Source of the DNA: Desulfobacteraceae bacterium
GTDB lineage: Bacteria; Desulfobacterota; Desulfobacteria; Desulfobacterales; JAABPS01
NCBI GenBank assembly: GCA_011391835.1
Contig: JAABPS010000037.1
Span: forward strand, 1-9,193
Direction of reading: 5' to 3'
Length of the DNA stretch: 9,193 bases
The notes beneath the pieces were generated by a model. That model was not told the origin of the DNA. It searched no databases and was given only the letters and a program-made list of their open reading frames with translations. Within the stretch, counting starts at the first letter, position 1; every line of letters starts with the position of its first letter. Both the position numbers and the translations under genes were made by a program. Below, in pieces: positions 1-6,316 of the stretch.

Positions 1-2
1 TA

Positions 3-92
3 AAAATCATTGCTGGCAGCCGTTTGAATATTAAAATTACAGAAAAAGAAGATTTGATCCTTGCGAATACATTGGTTAACCGAACGTCATGA
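3..92 (+). CDS. ispD: IspD C-terminal fragment (2-C-methyl-D-erythritol 4-phosphate cytidylyltransferase)
   Basis: The frame opened at base 3 reads 29 codons and stops at TGA (90-92). It contains GSRLNIKITEKEDLILA, which matches the C-terminal GSxxNIKIT-x-x-DLxxA signature of IspD. IspD transfers CMP from CTP to methylerythritol phosphate in the non-mevalonate isoprenoid pathway, in the cytoplasm. Only the tail is in the window; start and catalytic part lie to the left. The last six bases (87-92, TCATGA) are shared with the convergent downstream gene, so each strand uses TGA as its stop. The piece is short, but the motif is distinctive and in the expected place, right before the stop. Confidence 0.82.
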   Translation, partial: KIIAGSRLNIKITEKEDLILANTLVNRTS

Positions 93-590
93 CTGTCTTT
101 TTCTAATTAGATTATTAATTATTTCAATTGCTTGATCGGCAGTATGGGCAGAAAAAAGCAAATCTTTTTTAGCATATTTGTCAAAAAGGCCTTCTGAATC
201 GGAATTTAGTAAAATTAACGGTCTTTTGTTTTTCAAGGCCAGTGCTATTTCTGATAATGTGCCTGCGCCACCTGGAAAGGCGACGATATAATGGCTTGTA
301 AGGATATTGATACAGTTTCTGGCATTCCCCATGCCGGTTAAAATAGGAATGCTAATATATTCAGATACCTGTTCACTATCAGCATCCGGTAAAATACCGA
401 CGGTCACTCCTCCATTTTCCATTGCACCCTTTGCTGATGCCTCCATAATTCCGCAAGCTCTTCCGCCATTTAACAGTATCCATCCTTGGACAGCAATCAG
501 TTTTCCAAGGCGATATGCTGTTTCCCTATCTTCAATTAACGCATCTCCACCTCCCATAACCCCTATGATTATATTTTTTACAGATGACAT
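87..590 (-). CDS. LOG/TIGR00725-family Rossmann-fold protein (167 aa)
   Basis: A 167-residue cytoplasmic protein with the signature of the TIGR00725 family, relatives of the LOG 'lysine decarboxylase-like' phosphoribohydrolases and of DprA. Visible motifs are GGR-x-CGIME (42-50), TGMGNARN (85-92) and the nucleotide/phosphate loop PGGAGTLSE (106-114), with Glu114 in the place of the LOG catalytic Glu. LOG enzymes release cytokinin-type bases from nucleoside monophosphates. The exact substrate of this subfamily is not settled, and I make no claim about it here. ATG at 590-588 is supported by an AAGGA Shine-Dalgarno about 8 nt upstream (598-602 on the complement). It converges on ispD with overlapping stop codons and is divergent from the lipoprotein-kinase unit. 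Confidence 0.85.
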   Translation of the reverse strand: MSSVKNIIIGVMGGGDALIEDRETAYRLGKLIAVQGWILLNGGRACGIMEASAKGAMENGGVTVGILPDADSEQVSEYISIPILTGMGNARNCINILTSHYIVAFPGGAGTLSEIALALKNKRPLILLNSDSEGLFDKYAKKDLLFSAHTADQAIEIINNLIRKRQS

Positions 591-660
591 GAATTTTTCC
601 TTTTATAAATTTTAGGCTCTACTTCAAATAGAGATGGTTCGCTTTTTGCAGATCATCTTA

Positions 661-688
661 AAAATATCATTTCTGGGGTTAAAGTCAA
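661..688 (-). promoter_or_regulatory. candidate sigma70 promoter for the LOG-family gene
   Basis: On the complement, TTGACT (688-683) is followed after 16 nt by TATTTT (666-661), a 5/6 and a 4/6 match to the sigma70 hexamers. Initiation near 654 would leave a leader of about 64 nt before the ATG at 590. The match is moderate in AT-rich sequence, so it is only a candidate. Confidence 0.35.
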
Positions 689-765
689 AGAGATAGAGAT
701 ATAAAAAATGAAAAGCATAGACGCCATTAAACAGATTTTGAATGCCAAACAGACTTCTTTCATGC

Positions 766-794
766 TTGACATGCAAGCTGTGTTCAACTAAAAT
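766..794 (+). promoter_or_regulatory. strong sigma70-type promoter for the lipoprotein-kinase unit
   Basis: A perfect -35 TTGACA (766-771) is followed after exactly 17 nt by TAAAAT (789-794), 5/6 to the -10 consensus. A perfect TATAAT also lies at 796-801 but has no matching -35 at proper spacing. Initiation near 801 gives a leader of about 190 nt before the ATG at 992. A weaker alternative nearer the gene is TTGTTT (898-903), 17 nt, TATGAT (921-926). The rest of the 591-991 gap contains no convincing gene. Confidence 0.6.
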
Positions 795-982
795 TTATAA
801 TAAATTAAACAAATTTCAGGTACCGTTTGATTTATTCACCTCAATAGAACACCCAATGCGCGGATAAAACATTATGGGGAGGATTGACTCCAATAAGTTG
901 TTTTCAGTATGTATCCCGAATATGATCAGCTATTATTCAACTGCGGGTATTTTCATCGGAAAGAATATATGATTTTCGAGCT

Positions 983-987
983 GGAGG
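983..987 (+). promoter_or_regulatory. Shine-Dalgarno GGAGG of the lipoprotein gene
   Basis: GGAGG lies 4 nt before the ATG at 992. It fixes that start, which also places a well-formed lipoprotein signal peptide at the N-terminus. Confidence 0.8.
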
Positions 988-991
988 ATTT

Positions 992-2770
992 ATGAAAAAA
1001 ATTATCATAGTTATCTCATTCATTGTTCTGATCGGCTGCGCGGCCTCATCTGAACGAATGAGAGCTGATGATTTTTATGGAAAAGGAGAATATATACATG
1101 CGCTTCGGAGTTATGAGCTGGCATTGAGCCAGTCCAGAATCGATGCTCAGCGGAATGATATTCAACAACGGATAGAGGAGACAAAGGTCAAGATCGTTGA
1201 TGATGTGTTAAAATGGGCTGATACTGTTTATACGAAAACAGACCCGCCATCGCTGGCGTCAATTGATGAGGCGGTTGTAATTCTTAAAGGTGCTGCTGCA
1301 GATGATCGATGGGGGAGAGTATCTTCTCAAATCACAGCATATCAAGAAGCGAAAAAGAATATAATAAAACGTGAAGCGGAAAACCTGAATGCAAAGGGGG
1401 AGTATTTCAACGCACTTGCCGTGTATCAAAAAGCAAGGGCCATTGATCCCGATGACAAAGAAGTTGCAGACCAAATAACCCGACTAACAGCTTATATTGA
1501 AAAAGAAAAAAAGTCATCATTAACGGAAATTGCTAAATTATTAAAAGCCGGGAACGGCAGGAAAGCAAAAACAATATGTGATAACTTATTATTGATCAAT
1601 CCTGATGATCCAGAGTTAAAGGAACTGAACACGAATATCTCGGATGTCTTCAGGAGGCAAGTTTTATCCGAAGCCAAAGGGTATAAATCCCAGAATAAGT
1701 TTTTTAATGCTTATACAACTCTGAAGGAGGCTGGCATTGAGGGATTAGAAGAGGAGATACACAGAATTGGGAAAGAAGGAGGCTCACATTATTTTACAAA
1801 AGCAGAAAAGTATCTAAATGAAGGGCAGATGCATCTGGCGTATATCGCTTCGGTTAAGGCACTGGCGCTTTCACCCAATGACATTCAAATTTCTCAGCTT
1901 CATAAGACGTGTGCTGACGTCATCGATACTGAAATACAGAAATACATTGCCATCTTAACGTTTGGATCGCCCGCAAATCATCCGGATTACGGGATGCTGT
2001 TTTCAGACATGTTAATTACCCGACTATTTAACGAACTGCCCTATGGCATAAATATTGTTGAGAAAGAAAAGATTAATTTATTAAAAGATACGAATAAGAT
2101 GAAAATTAAAAATATCGGCGGCTCGCTTGGCGCTGATTATATCATTAATGGAAATGTATCATTGTTTAAGGTAGATGATGTTGTTTCTGAAACCATGGCG
2201 ACAGCCAAGGTGAAAGTCGGAGAAGAGGTGGAAGCAAACCCTGAATATGATAAGATGGTTAAAACGTATGGAGATAATCCGGAGAAATGGCCCTATCAGC
2301 CTGAAATGAATATCCGGAAAGACAAATATGAGATGATAAAATATAAGAAAGGAACCCATTCACGAAAGGCGTTTGGAAATGTATCGGTGAGACTATTTGA
2401 CGCTTCGGATGGGGCAATCTTATTTGCAAAGGATTTTGAGGATTCCATGGAAAAGAAAGATTATTTTCAGGATATGGTCGAAGTCGCCGATATCCCGTAC
2501 GATCCACTGGAATTACCATCCGATACAGAGATCAAGGCAGAGCTGCGCAATGCCATGCTGAACAATATTTCCAAGGCAATTTTCGAGACTCTTCAGGACA
2601 GGGAGAAACGATTTCTTCGATGGGCGGTATTGCACAATGATCGGAATGAATATATGAAAGCCATTAAATCTCTTGCACAAGGGCATGTATTCTGCGATAA
2701 ATCAAATACGAATAATGAAGATTCAAAAAAAATATTTAATATGATGATCGCATTAACTGAGATTGAATAA
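992..2770 (+). CDS. outer-membrane lipoprotein with TPR-like repeats and a CsgG-like domain
   Basis: 592 residues. The N-terminus is a lipoprotein signal peptide: KK, a hydrophobic stretch, then lipobox LIGC with the acylated Cys at 16. The following Ala predicts release to the outer membrane. Residues about 25-310 are helical and TPR-like. The clearest units carry GEYxxALxxYxxA (32-44 and 136-148) and an Asn-Pro or Asp-Pro turn (152-153, 203-204), with another degenerate unit near 270-297. Residues about 317-395 resemble the CsgG/FlgT-type fold: a YIAILTFG strand, a helix, an IVEKEKI segment, then LGADYIINGNV. Residues 400-480 look like an insertion plus the final strands, ending in a VSVRLFDASDG segment. 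CsgG itself forms the curli secretion pore; this protein lacks the curli neighbours, so secretion is not claimed. It is followed after 12 nt by the kinase gene in the same reading frame and is presumably co-transcribed. The domain calls are from motif reading. Confidence 0.82.
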   Translation: MKKIIIVISFIVLIGCAASSERMRADDFYGKGEYIHALRSYELALSQSRIDAQRNDIQQRIEETKVKIVDDVLKWADTVYTKTDPPSLASIDEAVVILKGAAADDRWGRVSSQITAYQEAKKNIIKREAENLNAKGEYFNALAVYQKARAIDPDDKEVADQITRLTAYIEKEKKSSLTEIAKLLKAGNGRKAKTICDNLLLINPDDPELKELNTNISDVFRRQVLSEAKGYKSQNKFFNAYTTLKEAGIEGLEEEIHRIGKEGGSHYFTKAEKYLNEGQMHLAYIASVKALALSPNDIQISQLHKTCADVIDTEIQKYIAILTFGSPANHPDYGMLFSDMLITRLFNELPYGINIVEKEKINLLKDTNKMKIKNIGGSLGADYIINGNVSLFKVDDVVSETMATAKVKVGEEVEANPEYDKMVKTYGDNPEKWPYQPEMNIRKDKYEMIKYKKGTHSRKAFGNVSVRLFDASDGAILFAKDFEDSMEKKDYFQDMVEVADIPYDPLELPSDTEIKAELRNAMLNNISKAIFETLQDREKRFLRWAVLHNDRNEYMKAIKSLAQGHVFCDKSNTNNEDSKKIFNMMIALTEIE

Positions 2771-2782
2771 ATAAGATGGTAT

Positions 2783-5278
2783 TTGGGTTTTGCCGTGGGA
2801 TCAGATAAGAATGTAAAGAGGTATATCGGCAAGTACGAAATTGTCGAGGAGATCGGGAAGGGGGGGATGGGTGTTGTCTATAAAGGCATCGATCCTTACA
2901 TTGAACGAACGCTGGCAATTAAGACCATCCGGTTTGACATCCCAAAAGATGAGACGGATCATAAAAAATGGAAGAAGCGTTTTTTAAGAGAAGCCAAACT
3001 CGCCGGGAACCTTGCTCATCCGAACATTGTCACCATCTATGACGCTGGCGAAGAATCGGGTCTTTTTTACATTGCTATGGAGTACATTGAAGGAAAAAGT
3101 TTGCGAGAATTTCTGCGGACATCTAAGAAAATTGGTTTTGGAGAAGTCCAAAGCCTGATGGAGCAAATATGTGATGCGCTGTCCTATGCAAGCAAAAAAG
3201 GAGTGATTCATTGCGACATAAAGCCTGAAAATATCATCATTGATAAAGAAGGAAAAGTGTATTTGGTAGACTTTGGCATTGCCCGAACATCTACGGCAGA
3301 TTTAACCAAAACCATGCTCTCGATGGTTACGCCGAGCTATACGTCACCAGAGCGGTTAAATGGCATGGAGCCCGACGTTCGATCTGATATTTTTGCCCTG
3401 GGTGCTGTCCTGTATGAAATCGTTTCGGGACAAAAAGCGTTCCAGGGTGATACTGTTTCAACAATAATGAAAAGTATTTTATATGATGCTCCTATAAAGG
3501 TAGAGGCGATTTCCTCCGATATACCCAAAGAGATTCACTATATTATTCACCGGGCACTTGCCAAAGACCCGAATAATCGTTATCAAAATTATGAAGAATT
3601 ATTAAGTGATCTGAAAGATTATAAACATCTCAAACCTGATGAGAGCTTTGATGCTGACTATAATCCGGATGGCATGACGGTATTACTTCCTCGTAAAGGG
3701 AAGTTTCGTCTGATTAAGCCAATGGCCATATCTGTCCTGGCAGCGGTTGTTTCAGCAGGTCTCATTTTATTTATTTATTCAAGATATACTTCCACAAAGA
3801 GCGATGGGGATGCCGGCAGAGGGGAGCTGTTTATTGAACAAAAGAATTACGATGAAGCCATCACCCATTTATACAAAGCGTTGGCATCAGATCCAACGGA
3901 TGTGAACGCCCGTTATCTTTTAGGGCTTGCGTATCATAAGAAAGGCCTTTTTGATGATTCGATTGTTCACTATAAGGAAGCCATTGATATTAATAAATCC
4001 TTTCCGCCTCCCTATAAAGGATTGGCAGACGCCTATGAGGAAAAAGGGGAGATCGATCAGGCGATTTTTTACAATGAACAGTATCTTCAATTAGTTCCTC
4101 AGGCAGACGATGCTGCGTTGATACAGAAAAAGCTATCCGAATTAAAAAGCAGCAGTCCTTCCGATGCGGCAGAAGGGGAGAGCGCTGAAACAATTAAAAC
4201 CGCTGAAACCGTCAATGAGATAAAAGGTGACACCCGTCAAAAAGATCCAACAGAAAATGCTTATGATAAAGGGAAAGAATTATTTGACAGCAAGGAATAT
4301 GCAAAAGCTATTGTTTACTTTCAGGAAGTTTTAAAAACTGACCCGGAAAATGAAGATGTAAAGCGATATCTTAGGCTGGCAACTCATGAAGAGAAGAAGA
4401 GAGAAGACATCGCGCTGAATCGTTCGTTAGGCATCACATCCTATGAAAATAAGAATTATTTACAGGCAACGTTATATTTCAATGAGATTTTAGCGTTGGA
4501 TCCCGAAAACCAGGATGCGAAACGATATCTGGCGCTCATTCAGCAGCAGTCCATGGACGAGAAAATCGAAGAAATAACAAAACCAGATGCAATAAAAGAA
4601 AGGCCTTTTTATAAACGGACGGTAAAGATATTGGCACTTGACTCTGACCAGGCGGTTAAATTTGAACATATCTATTCTGCAACCGGGACAAAACTGGAAC
4701 AGCAGCTTAAAGGATCAACAGATACAAAGGAACGATCAGAAGCCTTGAAAACCTTTACAAGGCAGACCTATTCAGAACTTCGAAAGATTTTAAAACCTGA
4801 TCAGATAGTTAAGCTTGATAATCTTATTGCTGCAAAGAAAGAGAGCAAAGCTCAGTTCGAGGGTTCTGCTGAAAAGCCTTCCAACGATGCCGCGGGGGCT
4901 ACCGTTCCTGATAAAACCGCGGATACGGAAAAAGATGCCATTACAACCGAAGGTCAGGCTATCCCAAAGGGCGTACCCTCGGATACGGGTGGGAGCGAAA
5001 CAAAGGCCGCCGGCGCAAGTGGCGACGATTCTGGAGAAAAAGGAAGCGCTGTGGAATCCATTGCCCTTGGAATTCAGGCCTATAATGAAAAGAGATATGA
5101 TCAGGCAACCTCTTATTTCAATGATGTGTTGAAATCGGACCCGAATAATGCAGAAGCAAAAAAATATCTTGAATATATAAAGCTGGCTAAAATAAAAATG
5201 ATGAATGAGAACGCGGCAGGTGAAGCGGGTCCAGAAAATATAGAAAAGGGAGATGAGGATTTGCCGGAAGGTCTATAA
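2783..5278 (+). CDS. transmembrane Ser/Thr protein kinase with extracytoplasmic TPRs
   Basis: 831 residues. The Hanks-type kinase domain spans about 18-280: Gly loop GKGGMG (25-30), ATP Lys47 in LAIK, helix-C Glu70, catalytic loop HCDIKPEN (143-150) with Asp145, DFG (163-165), and SPE (188-190) closing the activation segment. That segment has several Thr/Ser available for autophosphorylation. The catalytic loop has Cys instead of Arg before Asp, so it is a non-RD type. One membrane segment (about 313-333) places the remaining ~500 residues outside the cytoplasm. These hold TPRs at about 343-443, 493-590 and 760-800, a helical domain (609-684), and a Gly/Ser/Thr/Ala/Glu-rich linker (690-758). 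The first in-frame ATG encodes Met29 inside the Gly loop, so the start must be non-ATG: TTG at 2783 or GTG at 2795. Neither has a good Shine-Dalgarno, so translation may be coupled to the lipoprotein gene. Its stop overlaps the convergent cyclase gene by 6 bp. Confidence 0.88.
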   Translation: MGFAVGSDKNVKRYIGKYEIVEEIGKGGMGVVYKGIDPYIERTLAIKTIRFDIPKDETDHKKWKKRFLREAKLAGNLAHPNIVTIYDAGEESGLFYIAMEYIEGKSLREFLRTSKKIGFGEVQSLMEQICDALSYASKKGVIHCDIKPENIIIDKEGKVYLVDFGIARTSTADLTKTMLSMVTPSYTSPERLNGMEPDVRSDIFALGAVLYEIVSGQKAFQGDTVSTIMKSILYDAPIKVEAISSDIPKEIHYIIHRALAKDPNNRYQNYEELLSDLKDYKHLKPDESFDADYNPDGMTVLLPRKGKFRLIKPMAISVLAAVVSAGLILFIYSRYTSTKSDGDAGRGELFIEQKNYDEAITHLYKALASDPTDVNARYLLGLAYHKKGLFDDSIVHYKEAIDINKSFPPPYKGLADAYEEKGEIDQAIFYNEQYLQLVPQADDAALIQKKLSELKSSSPSDAAEGESAETIKTAETVNEIKGDTRQKDPTENAYDKGKELFDSKEYAKAIVYFQEVLKTDPENEDVKRYLRLATHEEKKREDIALNRSLGITSYENKNYLQATLYFNEILALDPENQDAKRYLALIQQQSMDEKIEEITKPDAIKERPFYKRTVKILALDSDQAVKFEHIYSATGTKLEQQLKGSTDTKERSEALKTFTRQTYSELRKILKPDQIVKLDNLIAAKKESKAQFEGSAEKPSNDAAGATVPDKTADTEKDAITTEGQAIPKGVPSDTGGSETKAAGASGDDSGEKGSAVESIALGIQAYNEKRYDQATSYFNDVLKSDPNNAEAKKYLEYIKLAKIKMMNENAAGEAGPENIEKGDEDLPEGL
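4259..5194 (+). repeat. three related TPR copies inside the kinase gene
   Basis: Three segments of about 45 residues, at protein positions 493-537 (4259-4393), 545-589 (4415-4549) and 760-804 (5060-5194), share one pattern. They have a Y-x-x-K-x-Y or similar turn, A-x-x-YF-x-(E/D)-(V/I)-L, DP-(E/N)-N, and a (V/A)-K-(R/K)-YL end. They look like duplicates of one TPR unit. The third copy is separated from the second by the 609-684 domain and the linker. TPRs usually bind protein partners. Confidence 0.7.
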
Positions 5279-6178
5279 TACAATTTCAAAATGTATTGCT
5301 TCAGATAAGTCATCATCTGGCTTTTTGCCAAGAAAAATTAATCCCTTACCGACCAACTGGGTTTCCTCTCTCTTTAAATGAATTTTCTTTTTTCCTTCAA
5401 AGATGATATACGTCCCGTTTGAACTTTTGTCAATAATCACAAACCTTCCTTTACGGTGTTCAATGCGGGCATGTGAACGTGAAACGCGTTCTGCTTTAAA
5501 AATCAGGTCATTATGTTTTTGACGTCCCAAAGTCAAAACAGGATGGCTTTCATCTATTTCTATGATCCGATCCTGAAATTGAAGCTTCAGATGCGCCTTT
5601 AACTTGGGAAGTGTCGTTGATGCCGACGTATCCATCATTACGGTTACATCATGTTGTTCCCAAATGCATTCATATATTTTCATCTCACCGCTTATCCCCT
5701 TGATGGTGGTTTTATCAATGAATCTGATTGACGATTGGAGTGGAGGGGATAATGCCTTGGCGGTTTCTTCAGTTGTCAGTGTCTGCCGCTGCTGAGCCAA
5801 TGCCACCATACGCGCAGCAGTATTTGCCGCTTCACCAAAGACATCGTTATCCTCCATGATGGCCTGTCCATGATGAAACCCGATATAAATATTGATAGGG
5901 GTTAAATCTGTTTTATGATTCAGAAAAGCATCATCAAGCGCCATGTGCATCTTTTTTGAAGCCTCTACCGCGGCGTCAGGATGTGGGAACGCGCACATGA
6001 TTTCATCACCTATTGTTTTGATGACTGTTCCCTGGCACTGTCTGGCAACTTCAGACAGGATGGAAAGCGTGTAGGCAATTTGCATTTGAGCATTTTTATC
6101 ACCAATTGCCTCATACAGCTCAGTACTTTTAGCGATATCAGCAAACAGTACAGTCAGTTTAGTTGATTTGCGGGTCAT
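5273..6178 (-). CDS. class III adenylate/guanylate cyclase fused to a C-terminal FHA domain
   Basis: 301 residues, with no signal peptide or membrane segment, so cytosolic. The class III catalytic domain (about 7-172) has all the expected residues: metal Asp14 in LFADIAKST and Asp58 in KTIGDE; purine-selecting Lys54 and Asp112, the pattern typical of ATP-using enzymes; transition-state Asn119 and Arg123 in NTAAR. A C-terminal FHA domain (about 195-300) shows LGR (217-219), RVSRSHA (231-237) and SSNGTY (252-257), the usual phosphothreonine-binding loop residues. I infer cAMP production controlled by binding of a phosphorylated Thr protein, possibly the kinase encoded convergently alongside. 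ATG at 6178 has no strong Shine-Dalgarno. Its TAG stop overlaps the kinase TAA stop. Homodimerisation is expected from the family. Confidence 0.9.
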   Translation of the reverse strand: MTRKSTKLTVLFADIAKSTELYEAIGDKNAQMQIAYTLSILSEVARQCQGTVIKTIGDEIMCAFPHPDAAVEASKKMHMALDDAFLNHKTDLTPINIYIGFHHGQAIMEDNDVFGEAANTAARMVALAQQRQTLTTEETAKALSPPLQSSIRFIDKTTIKGISGEMKIYECIWEQHDVTVMMDTSASTTLPKLKAHLKLQFQDRIIEIDESHPVLTLGRQKHNDLIFKAERVSRSHARIEHRKGRFVIIDKSSNGTYIIFEGKKKIHLKREETQLVGKGLIFLGKKPDDDLSEAIHFEIVL

Positions 6179-6225
6179 ATCGAGTTTTTCATATGCGGTT
6201 ATAACGACTGCTTTTTTATTCTTTA

Positions 6226-6254
6226 AAAATATAGGTTTGCTGCAAAACTGTCAA
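6226..6254 (-). promoter_or_regulatory. candidate sigma70 promoter of the cyclase-FHA gene
   Basis: On the complement, a perfect TTGACA (6254-6249) is followed by TATTTT after 17 nt (6231-6226) or TATATT after 15 nt (6233-6228). Initiation near 6220 leaves a leader of about 40 nt before the ATG at 6178. This suggests the cyclase can be transcribed separately from the peptidase gene upstream of it. Confidence 0.5.
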
Positions 6255-6292
6255 TGGGAAAATCAATGTTTCATTAATGTGAACAAATATCC

Positions 6293-6314
6293 ATCCAGTA
6301 AACATCAGGTAAAC
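6293..6314. repeat. tandem 11-bp direct repeat between the peptidase and cyclase genes
   Basis: ATCCAGTAAAC (6293-6303) is followed directly by ATCAGGTAAAC (6304-6314), 9 of 11 bases identical and exactly one helical turn apart. It sits 3 bp beyond the peptidase stop and about 40 bp upstream of the candidate cyclase -35. That position would suit an activator or repressor site for the cyclase gene. It could also be chance. Confidence 0.35.
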
Positions 6315-6316
6315 GC

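Larger units (their letters stand above)
603..800. repeat. 13-bp perfect inverted repeat at the borders of the divergent intergenic region
   Basis: TTATAAATTTTAG at 603-615 is the exact reverse complement of CTAAAATTTATAA at 788-800, with 172 bp between them. The right copy overlaps the -10 region of the + promoter (789-794). The left copy lies immediately upstream of the Shine-Dalgarno of the LOG-family gene, reading on the - strand. So the same 13-mer faces outward toward both divergent genes. It may be paired operator sites or an AT-rich coincidence. No flanking target duplication is visible that would suggest a small mobile element. Confidence 0.45.

Noticed and set aside
307..615. 102-codon + strand ORF opposite the LOG-family gene
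   Set aside because: It is antisense to a gene with clear family motifs, shows no recognisable domain, and has no convincing ribosome-binding site.
708..791. 27-codon + strand ORF before the lipoprotein gene
   Set aside because: It has no good Shine-Dalgarno, and the near-consensus promoter lies inside it, which argues against coding.
603..800. 198-bp MITE-like element bounded by 13-bp inverted repeats
   Set aside because: No target-site duplication flanks the repeats, and the interior contains promoter elements that serve the neighbouring genes.
874..972. 32-codon + strand ORF ending 19 nt before the lipoprotein gene
   Set aside because: No Shine-Dalgarno precedes its ATG and the peptide is not recognisable; kept only as a possible leader ORF in the findings.
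2776..2808. ATG at 2776 as the kinase start
   Set aside because: This frame meets a stop after ten codons and is not the kinase frame; it would need a base insertion or deletion to be the true start.
4815..5132. 105-codon + strand ORF within the kinase gene
   Set aside because: It overlaps the low-complexity linker of the kinase in another frame; its Arg/Pro/Lys-rich composition is typical of a frame shadow.
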